From the NCBI RefSeq assembly GCF_949987535.1, contig NW_026645838.1:62001-126000 (forward strand): 64,000 bases of DNA. The letters are read 5' to 3'. Below the pieces are notes generated by a model. That model did no database searches. It worked only from the letters and a program-made list of their open reading frames with translations, and was not told where the DNA came from. The position numbers were made by a program, and so were the translations under genes. The stretch is from Balaenoptera acutorostrata. Taxonomy: Eukaryota > Chordata > Mammalia > Artiodactyla > Balaenopteridae. This document shows positions 1 to 8,796 of the stretch, piece after piece; the first letter of the stretch is position 1; every line of letters starts with the position of its first letter.

Positions 1-450
1 AGCACGATGAGTGGATTTAGGTACGACGATTCTAAGTGAAATAAGTCACACAGAAAAAGACACTTATCCTAAGATATCACTTATAGAGGGAATGTAAAAA
101 CCGCTACAGTTGAACTGAATTGCAAAACAGAACAGAGTCACACGTTTAGGAAACACACTATGGCTGCTGAACGGGAAAGGTGAGGTGGGGTGATGCATAA
201 AACAAGGGTTTCAAATTAGCTCAGATACTGTTCCATAAACCCAATATGTAATAGAGAAGACCTATTCCTTGCTCAGTGAACTGGACTCAACACCCCCTAT
301 TCACCGCACAAGAATATATCTGACTAGTAAGAATCTTCAAACCTATGTATTGATATCTCTCTGTAAGTGAGTCAAGGGTGTGTAAAGCGGCACAAACACA
401 GCCGTGAAAAGCAGCTAAACCCCATTATAAAAATAAATTACTTTTCAAAA
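1..450 (+). mobile_element. L1 3' end, partial (cut by window start)
   Basis: This is the 3' half of the L1-derived segment whose 5' half lies left of the window. It holds the last codons of the ORF2 relic (frame from about 11, stop TAA at 95-97), the 3' UTR (98 to about 420) and the A-rich tail with AATAAA at 432-437. Translated, bases 11-97 give ILSEISHTEKDTY followed by ISLIEGM and stop, which follows the conserved C-terminus of L1 ORF2p closely. The order of ORF2 end, stop, UTR and A-rich tail is what a reverse-transcribed L1 leaves. Confidence 0.85.
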
Positions 451-639
451 CCTGTGAAACAAAGACAGTGAAAGAGAGAGAAATTCTTACAAAATTCGTT
501 CAGGGGCTGTGATGCAACCTGGATTGACCATATCTAGACCCACAGCTGATTGAGACATAAGGGTGGACACTCTTGGGGCTGAGAGGTTCGGTGAGGTTGG
601 GTGAGCCAACGCAGACCCTTTCAAGTAATACTGCATGGT

Positions 640-654
640 ACCCATCCCATGGGT
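640..654. repeat. Small inverted repeat, 6-bp arms with 3-bp spacer
   Basis: ACCCAT CCC ATGGGT is a short perfect inverted repeat in the non-L1 half. Units 2 and 3 have lost it through CA to GG changes in the left arm (2402-2403 and 4161-4162), and unit 29 has a change in the right arm (49904). It is probably incidental. Confidence 0.5.
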
Positions 655-1196
655 CCCAAATCTCCAGGTTCAAGGGCATCTTCCTACATCGAAAACAGGC
701 ATGAGAACCCCAGAAGATGGTGCACCGTGTGATCGGGAAAGGTTTCTAAAACGCACCTCATTTCTCATCTCCTTTGCTCGGGTTCGCCATTCCAGCCGAT
801 TTACTAGCCATCTCCCTCCTTGGAGAATCAGCACCTTTAACCTCCTGTTCCGTACAGGTTGCAATTTGTCCTGAGGATGAACGGGAAGAGGGGGAACCAA
901 TGAGAGACTAGCTCTAGGTGTTGGGACAGGCACAGGTCACTCTATTTTCCCATCAGGAAGAAGAATTAAGCACAAGCTCAGCCTGCCCCCCAGAACAAGA
1001 AGAGGGCCTGAAGCAATCCTGCGCTTTTGCGGCCAGCTCCCAAAAAAGCGAGTTGAAAAATGGAGCTCAGGGGCACTGCAATTCACAAACCTGCAGAGTT
1101 TTAAATGATACCTCTCGTCCACAAATATATTAAGGGAAGGCAACGAAGAGGCTTTGAAAGCAAGGCAGAATTGCAGGAAACAGATTTCAGGAGGTA

Positions 1197-1206
1197 GATT
1201 CGAATC
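1197..1206. promoter_or_regulatory. GATTCGAATC, 10-bp palindrome resembling a Pol III B box
   Basis: GATTCGAATCG agrees with the tRNA/SINE B-box consensus GGTTCGANTCC at 9 of 11 positions. It lies 46 bp left of the 72-bp palindrome in every unit and looked unchanged across the array. No convincing A box was found 30-60 bp upstream and no tRNA cloverleaf can be drawn, so promoter function is a guess; it may be only a small palindrome. Confidence 0.25.
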
Positions 1207-1252
1207 GCCTTGAAAGCACATGAAAAGCGGCAAAGCGTGGACAATGATGCCC

Positions 1253-1324
1253 TTGGCCAAAAAGGGCGTATGCGTTTTTTCCTGAATATATTCAGGAAAA
1301 AACGCATACGCCCTTTTTGGCCAA
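1253..1324. repeat. 72-bp perfect palindrome (type copy)
   Basis: Two 36-bp arms meet with no spacer at the centre GAATA|TATTC. The outer ends are TTGGCCAA on both sides. Each arm, read inward, has an A5 run, GGGCGTATGCG, a T6 run and CCTGAATA. Symmetry stops sharply: the next bases outward (C on both sides) do not pair. It can form a cruciform in DNA or a long hairpin in RNA from either strand. It sits exactly between the non-L1 half and the L1 fragment. It recurs in all 36 complete units; 32 look perfect and four (units 5, 18, 27, 36) each carry one defect. Confidence 0.95.
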
Positions 1325-1856
1325 CCAAGCAACCTGGAAAGGCCAATCAGCGCTCCAAAGAAGTCTCGCTTCCCAGCGGGCAAAAGGGCCATGCGGAAAA
1401 AAATGTCCAAACCAGAAATGCAGGACCGGCCATGGAGAAATGGGAGCCTTGCTACGCTGATGGGCGGGATGTAAATTGCCAACAGCCACTCTGGAGAAGT
1501 GTACAGTGTGTTCTGAAACATCTAAAAAACACAGCTTGGAGAGCATAGGGCACTTCCACTCATGGGCGTATAAATTGGGAAAACTAAAAATCAGCAAGAC
1601 ACAGGCACCCCAAAGTTTAGGGCTGCTCTGTTGACAAGAACCCCCACTTCATTACACCTTAAATATCCTAGGAAAGAGAAAAATGGATAAAGAAGTTGTG
1701 GTCCTCATGTACAATGGAATATCACTCAGCCATGAAATCAACGTCATAAGGCTAGTAGCAGCACGATGAGTGGATTTAGGTACGACGATTCTAAGTGAAA
1801 TAAGTCACACAGAAAAAGACACTTATCCTAAGATATCACTTATAGAGGGAATGTAA
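1325..1856 (+). pseudogene. Relic of L1 ORF2 C-terminal coding region
   Basis: Three stretches keep recognisable ORF2p codons in different frames. Around 1450-1530 the reading is CQQPLWRSVQCVLKHLK, resembling the conserved QPLWKTV segment near the ORF2p cysteine-rich C-terminus. From 1684 it reads WIKKLWSSCTMEYHSAMKS, resembling the WIKK/TMEYYSAIK segment, and then meets a stop in TCATAAGG. After a frame change, unit 2 bases 1770-1856 give VDLGTTILSEISHTEKD and finish at a TAA (1854-1856) where L1 ORF2 normally stops. Frame changes and stops show it does not encode a protein. It recurs in each unit. The reverse transcriptase and endonuclease domains are absent. Confidence 0.8.
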
Positions 1857-2209
1857 AAACCGCTACACTTGAACTGAATTGCAAAACAGAACAGAGTCAC
1901 ACGTTTAGGAAACACACTATGGCTGCTGAACGGGAAAGGTGAGGTGGGGTGATGCATAAAACAAGGGTTTCAAATTAGCTCAGATACTGTTCCATAAACC
2001 CAATATGTAATAGACAAGACCTATTCCTTGCTCAGTGAACTGGACTCAACACCCCCTATTCACCGCACAAGAATATATCTGACTAGTAAGAATCTTCAAA
2101 CCTATGTATTGATATCTCTCTGTAAGTGAGTCAAGGGGGTGTAAAGCGGCATAAACACAGCCGTGAAAAGCAGCTAAACCCCATTATAAAAATAAATTAC
2201 TTTTCAAAA
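1857..2209 (+). mobile_element. L1 3' UTR and A-rich tail inside the unit (type copy)
   Basis: Directly after the ORF2 stop the sequence follows the laurasiatherian L1 3' UTR: CAAAACAGAACAGAGTCACA, then GGAAAGGTGAGG, a GACCTATTCC block, GAACTGGACTCAA and AGAATATATCTG, ending in an A-rich tail. Divergence is high in the middle (about 2000-2140), so homology there is judged by order and spacing of short matches. The diagnostic P/Q sites of the array (offsets 203, 206, 229, 252, 333) lie here. Confidence 0.75.
2191..2196 (+). promoter_or_regulatory. AATAAA polyadenylation signal of the L1 tail
   Basis: AATAAA occurs in TTATAAAAATAAATTACTTT, at the end of the L1-derived segment, as expected for an L1 3' terminus. 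It sits at offset 432-437 of each unit (432-437 in unit 1) and I saw no unit that lost it. It could polyadenylate a + strand satellite transcript, but no promoter is recognised. Confidence 0.55.
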
Positions 2210-3518
2210 CCCGTGAAACAAAGACAGTGAAAGAGAGAGAAATTCTTACAAAATTCGTTCAGGGGCTGTGATGCAACCTGGATTGACCATATCTAGACCC
2301 ACAGCTGATTGAGACATAAGGGTGGACACTCTTGGGGCTCAGAGGTTCGGTGAGGTTGGGTGAGCCAACGCAGACCCTTTCAAGTAATACTGCATGGTAC
2401 CGGTCCCATGGGTCCCAAATCTCCAGGTTCAAGGGCATCTTCCTACGTCGAAAACAGGCATGAGAAACCCAGAAGATGGTACACCGTGTGATCGGGAAAG
2501 GTTTCTAAAACGCACCTCATTTCTCATCTCCTTTGCTCGGGTTCGCCATTCCAGCCGATTTACTAGCCATCTCCCTCCTTGGAGAATCAGCACCTTTAAC
2601 CTCCTGTTCCGTACAGGTTGCAATTTGTCCTGAGGATGAACGGGAAGAGGGGGAACCAATGAGAGACTAGCTCTAGGTGTTGGGACAGGCACAGGTCACT
2701 CTATTTTCCCATCAGGAAGAAGAATTAAGCACAAGCTCAGCCTGCCCCCCAGAACCAGAAGAGGGCCTGAAGCAATCCTGCGCTTTTGCGGCCAGCTCCC
2801 AAAAAAGCGAGTTGAAAAATGGAGCTCAGGGGCACTGCAATTCACAAACCTGCAGAGTTTTAAATGATACCTCTCGTCCACAAATATATTAAGGGAAGGC
2901 AACGAAGAGGCTTTGAAAGCAAGGCAGAATTGCAGGAAACAGATTTCAGGAGGTAGATTCGAATCGCCTTGAAAGCACATGAAAAGCGGCAAAGCGTGGA
3001 CAATGATGCCCTTGGCCAAAAAGGGCGTATGCGTTTTTTCCTGAATATATTCAGGAAAAAACGCATACGCCCTTTTTGGCCAACCAAGCAACCTGGAAAG
3101 GCCAATCAGCGCTCCAAAGAAGTCTCGCTTCCCAGCGGGCAAAAGGGCCATGCGGAAAAAACTGTCCAAACCAGAAATGCAGGACCGGCCATGGAGAAAT
3201 GGGAGCCTTGCTACGCTGATGGGCGGGATGTAAATTGCCAACAGCCACTCTGGAGAAGTGTACAGTGTGTTCTGAAACATCTAAAAAACACAGCTTGGAG
3301 AGCATAGGGCACTTCCACTCATGGGCGTATAAATTGGGAAAACTAAAAATCAGCAAGACACAGGCACCCCAAAGTTTAGGGCTGCTCTGTTGACAAGAAC
3401 CCCCACTTCATTACACCTTAAATATCCTAGGAAAGAGAAAAATGGATAAAGAAGTTGTGGTCCTCATGTACAATGGAATATCACTCAGCCATGAAATCAA
3501 CGTCATAAGGCTAGTAGC

Positions 3519-5277
3519 AGCACGATGAGTGGATTTAGGTACGACGATTCTAAGTGAAATAAGTCACACAGAAAAAGACACTTATCCTAAGATATCACTT
3601 ATAGAGGGAATGTAAAAACCGCTACACTTGAACTGAATTGCAAAACAGAACAGAGTCACACGTTTAGGAAACACACTATGGCTGCTGAACGGGAAAGGTG
3701 AGGTGGGGTGATGCATAAAACAAGGGTTTCAAATTAGCTCAGATACTGTTCCATAAACCCAATATGTAATAGACAAGACCTATTCCTTGCTCAGTGAACT
3801 GGACTCAACACCCCCTATTCACCGCACAAGAATATATCTGACTAGTAAGAATCTTCAAACCTATGTATTGATATCTCTCTGTAAGTGAGTCAAGGGGGTG
3901 TAAAGCGGCATAAACACAGCCGTGAAAAGCAGCTAAACCCCATTATAAAAATAAATTACTTTTCAAAACCCGTGAAACAAAGACAGTGAAAGAGAGAGAA
4001 ATTCTTACAAAATTCGTTCAGGGGCTGTGATGCAACCTGGATTGACCATATCTAGACCCACAGCTGATTGAGACATAAGGGTGGACACTCTTGGGGCTGA
4101 GAGGTTCGGTGAGGTTGGGTGAGCCAACGCAGACCCTTTCAAGTAATACTGCATGGTACCGGTCCCATGGGTCCCAAATCTCCAGGTTCAAGGGCATCTT
4201 CCTACGTCGAAAACAGGCATGAGAAACCCAGAAGATGGTACACCGTGTGATCGGGAAAGGTTTCTAAAACGCACCTCATTTCTCATCTCCTTTGCTCGGG
4301 TTCGCCATTCCAGCCGATTTACTAGCCATCTCCCTCCTTGGAGAATCAGCACCTTTAACCTCCTGTTCCGTACAGGTTGCAATTTGTCCTGAGGATGAAC
4401 GGGAAGAGGGGGAACCAATGAGAGACTAGCTCTAGGTGTTGGGACAGGCACAGGTCACTCTATTTTCCCATCAGGAAGAAGAATTAAGCACAAGCTCAGC
4501 CTGCCCCCCAGAACCAGAAGAGGGCCTGAAGCAATCCTGCGCTTTTGCGGCCAGCTCCCAAAAAAGCGAGTTGAAAAATGGAGCTCAGGGGCACTGCAAT
4601 TCACAAACCTGCAGAGTTTTAAATGATACCTCTCGTCCACAAATATATTAAGGGAAGGCAACGAAGAGGCTTTGAAAGCAAGGCAGAATTGCAGGAAACA
4701 GATTTCAGGAGGTAGATTCGAATCGCCTTGAAAACACATGAAAAGCGGCAAAGCGTGGACAATGATGCCCTTGGCCAAAAAGGGCGTATGCGTTTTTTCC
4801 TGAATATATTCAGGAAAAAACGCATACGCCCTTTTTGGCCAACCAAGCAACCTGGAAAGGCCAATCAGCGCTCCAAAGAAGTCTCGCTTCCCAGCGGGCA
4901 AAAGGGCCATGCGGAAAAAAGTGTCCAAACCAGAAATGCAGGACCGGCCATGGAGAAATGGGAGCCTTGCTACGCTGATGGGCGGGATGTAAATTGCCAA
5001 CAGCCACTCTGGAGAAGTGTACGGTGTGTTCTGAAACATCTAAAAAACACAGCTTGGAGAGCATAGGGCACTTCCACTCATGGGCGTATAAATTGGGAAA
5101 ACTAAAAATCAGCAAGACACAGGCACCCCAAAGTTTAGGGCTGCTCTGTTGACAAGAACCCCCACTTCATTACACCTTAAATATCCTAGGAAAGAGAAAA
5201 ATGGATAAAGAAGTTGTGGTCCTCATGTACAATGGAATATCACTCAGCCATGAAATCAACGTCCTAAGGCTAGTAGC
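3519..5277 (+). repeat. Satellite unit 3, family P
   Basis: Like unit 2 at most sites (GG at 643-644) but with G1403. It has GTCC instead of GTCA at 5264, a change also present at the ends of units 11, 27, 29 and 36. Palindrome 4771-4842 is perfect. Confidence 0.93.
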
Positions 5278-7036
5278 AGCACGATGAGTGGATTTAGGTA
5301 CGACGATTCTAAGTGAAATAAGTCACACAGAAAAAGACACTTATCCTAAGATATCACTTATAGAGGGAATGTAAAAACCGCTACACTTGAACTGAATTGC
5401 AAAACAGAACAGAGTCACACGTTTAGGAAACACACTATGGCTGCTGAACGGGAAAGGTGAGGTGGGGTGATGCATAAAAAAACGGTTTCAAATTAGCTCA
5501 GATACCGTTCCATAAACCCAATATGTAAGAGACAAGACCTATTCCTTGCTCAGTGAACTGGACTCAACATCCCCTATTCACCGCACAAGAATATATCTGA
5601 GTAGTAAGAATCTTCAAACCTATGTATTGATATCTCTCTGTAAGTGAGTCAAGGGGGTGTAAAGCGGCATAAACACAGCCGTGAAAAGCAGCTAAACCCC
5701 ATTATAAAAATAAATTACTTTTAAAAACCCGTGAAACAGAGACAGTGAAAGAGAGAGAAATTCTTACAAAATTCGTTCAGGGGCTGTGATGCAACCTGGA
5801 TTGACCATATCTAGACCCACAGCTGATTGAGAGATAAGGGTGGACACTCTTGGGGCTGAGAGGTTCGGTGAGGTTGGGTGAGCCAACGCAGAGCCTTTCA
5901 AGTAATACTGCATGGTACCCATCCCATGGGTCCCAAATCTCCACGTTCAAGGGCATCTTCCTACATCGAAAACAGGCATGAGAAACCCAGAAGATGGTAC
6001 ACCGTGTGATCGGGAAAGGTTTCTAAAACGCACCTCATTTCTCATCTCCTTTGCTTGGGTTCGCCATTCCAGCCGATTTACTAGCCATCTCCCTCCTTGG
6101 AGAATCAGCACCTTTAACCTCCCGTTCCGTACAGGTTGCAATTTGTCCTGAGGATGAACGGGAAGAGGGGGAACCAATGAGAGACTAGCTCTAGGTGTTG
6201 GGACAGGCACAGGTCACTCTATTTTCCCATCAGGAAGAAGAATTAAGCACAAGCTCAGCCTGCCCCCCAGAACCAGAAGAGGGCCTGAAGCAATCCTGCG
6301 CTTTTGCGGCCAGCTCCCAAAAAAGCGAGTTGAAAAATGGAGCTCAGGGGCACTGCAATTCACAAACCTGCAGAGTTTTAAATGATACCTCTCGTCCACA
6401 AATATATTAAGGGAAGGCAACGAAGAGGCTTTGAAAGCAAGGCAGAATTGCAGGAAACAGATTTCAGGAGGTAGATTCGAATCGCCTTGAAAGCACATGA
6501 AAAGCGGCAAAGCGTGGACAATGATGCCCTTGGCCAAAAAGGGCGTATGCGTTTTTTCCTGAATATATTCAGGAAAAAACGCATACGCCCTTTTTGGCCA
6601 ACCAAGCAACCTGGAAAGGCCAATCAGCGCTCCAAAGAAGTCTCGCTTCCCAGCGGGCAAAAGGGCCATGCGGAAAAAACTGTCCAAACCAGAAATGCAG
6701 GACCGGCCATGGAGAAATGGGAGCCTTGCTACGCTGATGGGCGGGATGTAAATTGCCAACAGCCACTCTGGAGAAGTGTACAGTGTGTTCTGAAACATCT
6801 AAAAAACACAGCTTGGAGAGCATAGGGCACTTCCACTCATGGGCGTATAAATTGGGAAAACTAAAAATCAGCAAGACACAGGCACCCCAAAGTTTAGGGC
6901 TGCTCTGTTGACAAGAACCCCCACTTCATTACACCTTAAATATCCTAGGAAAGAGAAAAATGGATAAAGAAGTTGTGGTCCTCATGTACAATGGAATATC
7001 ACTCAGCCATGAAATCAACGTCATAAGGCTAGTAGC
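5278..7036 (+). repeat. Satellite unit 4, family Q, most divergent unit
   Basis: AAACGG, C229, G252, A333, G462, C634, C667, C792, G1072, C1403. It has more private changes than most units, including CATCCCC (near 5570), GAGTAGTAAG (near 5601), TTTTAAAAACC (near 5722), GAGAGATAAG (near 5832), GCTTGGG (6055) and CTCCCGTT (6122). Palindrome 6530-6601 is perfect. Confidence 0.93.
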
Positions 7037-8796
7037 AGCACGATGAGTGGATTTAGGTACGACGATTCTAAGTGAAATAAGTCACACAGAAAAAGACACT
7101 TATCCTAAGATATCACTTATAGAGGGAATGTAAAAACCGCTACACTTGAACTGAATTGCAAAACAGAACAGAGTCACACGTTTAGGAAACACACTATGGC
7201 TGCTGAACGGGAAAGGTGAGGTGGGGTGATGCATAAAACAAGGGTTTCAAATTAGCTCAGATACTGTTCCATAAACCCAATATGTAATAGACAAGACCTA
7301 TTCCTTGCTCAGTGAACTGGACTCAACACCCCCTATTCACCGCACAAGAATATATCTGACTAGTAAGAATCTTCAAACCTATGTATTGATATCTCTCTGT
7401 AAGTGAGTCAAGGGGGTGTAAAGCGGCATAAACACAGCCGTGAAAAGCAGCTAAACCCCATTATAAAAATAAATTACTTTTCAAAACCCGTGAAACAAAG
7501 ACAGTGAAAGAGAGAGAAATTCTTACAAAATTCGTTCAGGGGCTGTGATGCAACCTGGATTGACCATATCTAGACCCACAGCTGATTGAGACATAAGGGT
7601 GGACACTCTTGGGGCTGAGAGGTTCGGTGAGGTTGGGTGAGCCAACGCAGAGCCTTTCAAGTAATACTGCATGGTACCCATCCCATGGGTCCCAAATCTC
7701 CACGTTCAAGGGCATCTTCCTACATCGAAAACAGGCATGAGAAACCCAGAAGATGGTACACCGTGTGATCGGGAAAGGTTTCTAAAACGCACCTCATTTC
7801 TCATCTCCTTTGCTCGGGTTCGCCATTCCAGCCGATTTACTAGCCATCTCCCTCCTTGGAGAATCAGCACCTTTAACCTCCTGTTCCGTACAGGTTGCAA
7901 TTTGTCCTGAGGATGAACGGGAAGAGGGGGAACCAATGAGAGACTAGATCTAGGTGTTGGGACAGGCACAGGTCACTCTATTTTCCCATCAGGAAGAAGA
8001 ATTAAGCACAAGCTCAGCCTGCCCCCCAGAACCAGAAGAGGGCCTGAAGCAATCCTGCGCTTTTGCGGCCAGCTCCCAAAAAAGCGAGTTGAAAAATGGA
8101 GCTCAGGAGCACTGCAATTCACAAACCTGCAGAGTTTTAAATGATACCTCTCGTCCACAAATATATTAAGGGAAGGCAACGAAGAGGCTTTGAAAGCAAG
8201 GCAGAATTGCAGGAAACAGATTTCAGGAGGTAGATTCGAATCGCCTTGAATGCACATGAAAAGCGGCAAAGCGTGGACAATGATGCCCTTGGCCAAAAAG
8301 GGCGTATGCGTTTTTTCCTGAATATATTCAGGAAAAAAACGCATACGCCCTTTTTGGCCAACCAAGCAACCTGGAAAGGCAAATCAGCGCTCCAAAGAAG
8401 TCTCGCTTCCCAGCGGGCAAAAGGGCCATGCGGAAAAAAGTGTCCAAACCAGAAATGCAGGACCGGCCATGGAGAAATGGGAGCCTTGCTACGCTGATGG
8501 GCGGGATGTAAATTGCCAACAGCCACTCTGGAGAAGTGTACAGTGTGTTCTGAAACATCTAAAAAACACAGCTTGGAGAGCATAGGGCACTTCCACTCAT
8601 GGGCGTATAAATTGGGAAAACTAAAAATCAGCAAGACACAGGCACCCCAAAGTTTAGGGCTGCTCTGTTGACAAGAACCCCCACTTCATTACACCTTAAA
8701 TATCCTAGGAAAGAGAAAAATGGATAAAGAAGTTGTGGTCCTCATGTACAATGGAATATCACTCAGCCATGAAATCAACGTCATAAGGCTAGTAGC
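7037..8796 (+). repeat. Satellite unit 5, family P, the only 1,760-bp unit
   Basis: P, T229, A333, A462, C634, C667, C792, A1072, then (shifted by one) A at the 1344 site and G at the 1403 site. One extra A in the A6 run of the right palindrome arm makes the palindrome 73 bp (8289-8361). It is first of trimer 5-6-7, matched by 8-9-10. Private: AGACTAGATCT (near 7948) and TGAATGCACATG (near 8250). Confidence 0.93.
8289..8361. repeat. Palindrome of unit 5 with one-base bulge
   Basis: The right arm has seven A where the left arm has six T, so a cruciform would carry one unpaired A. This is the only length change in any complete unit. A homopolymer error in sequencing or assembly is possible. 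Confidence 0.85.

Larger units (their letters stand above)
451..1252. other. Non-L1 half of the unit, origin unrecognised (type copy)
   Basis: About 800 bp between the L1 tail and the palindrome match nothing I can name. The segment is less A-rich than the L1 half. It contains a purine run (GAAAGAGAGAGAAA near 471-484), a GAGGTT duplication near 583-600, a CCCCCC run near 985-991 and many CpG dinucleotides. Several short open frames on both strands overlap each other here and give no recognisable domain. An ERV LTR, an older L1 part, or ancestral satellite DNA are all possible. It recurs at (unit start + 450) to (unit start + 1251). Confidence 0.6.
1..1759 (+). repeat. Satellite unit 1, family P
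   Basis: CAAGGG at offset 203/206, T229, G256, A333, A462, C634, G667, C792, G1072, C1344. Offset 1403 is A, seen in no other unit. Private changes include G109, GTGCACC at about 720, CCCC before AGAAGAT (710) and AACAAGAAG (near 995). Palindrome 1253-1324 is perfect. Confidence 0.93.
1325..2209 (+). mobile_element. 5'-truncated L1 3' fragment, type copy for the array
   Basis: About 885 bp from just right of the palindrome in unit 1 to offset 450 of unit 2 align by eye, in order, with the 3' end of a laurasiatherian L1: ORF2 C-terminal coding DNA, stop codon, 3' UTR, and a tail ending in AATAAATTACTTTT. Matches include GGATGTAAATTG followed by CAGCCACT, then GGATAAAGAAG, ACAATGGAATAT, CACTCAGCCAT, and CAAAACAGAACAGAGTCACA. 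The left edge is uncertain by some 20 bp because homology fades toward the palindrome. No target-site duplication is visible. The same fragment recurs in every unit from (unit start + 1324) to (next unit start + 449), so it is an ancient constituent of the repeat and not 36 separate insertions. Confidence 0.85.
1760..3518 (+). repeat. Satellite unit 2, family P
   Basis: P, T229, C256, A333, A462, C634, G667, C792, G1072, C1344, C1403. It shares GG at offsets 643-644 (2402-2403) and a TACGTCG change near 2447 only with unit 3, marking a recent tandem duplication. Palindrome 3012-3083 is perfect. Confidence 0.93.

Noticed and set aside
268..300. Cetartiodactyl SINE fragment suggested by CCTTGCTCAGTG
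   Set aside because: Only about 12 bp match, and the surrounding sequence follows the L1 3' UTR in order and spacing.
471..484. Microsatellite or Z-DNA tract (GAAAGAGAGAGAAA)
   Set aside because: Too short, and constant in length across units; no slippage variation.
635..874. 79-codon + strand frame overlapping an 87-codon - strand frame
   Set aside because: Both lie in the unrecognised half and overlap on opposite strands. The + start codon is lost in units 12, 15, 28 and 30 (CTGAATTG) without consequence. No domain is recognised.
1140..1210. tRNA or tRNA-derived SINE near GATTCGAATC
   Set aside because: No acceptor, D or anticodon stems can be paired, and no convincing A box is present.
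1253..1324. Rho-independent terminator or bacterial inverted repeat
   Set aside because: The hairpin and T run look terminator-like, but the context is a mammalian satellite with L1 DNA and no genes.
937..1521. 194-codon open frame on the - strand, repeated in most units
   Set aside because: It is antisense to the L1 relic, crosses the palindrome, has no recognisable domain, and is broken in units 5 (frameshift), 18 (stop from 31225) and 21 (stop from 36549). Its persistence is explained by near-identity of the units.
1210..1548. 112-codon + strand open frame
   Set aside because: Its second half is a degenerate piece of L1 ORF2 and its first half is palindrome. There is no plausible start context and no full-length domain.
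1..1759. CENP-B box (centromere motif)
   Set aside because: I checked TTCG and CGGG occurrences by eye; none has the required spacing and central A on either strand. Centromere function is not supported from sequence.
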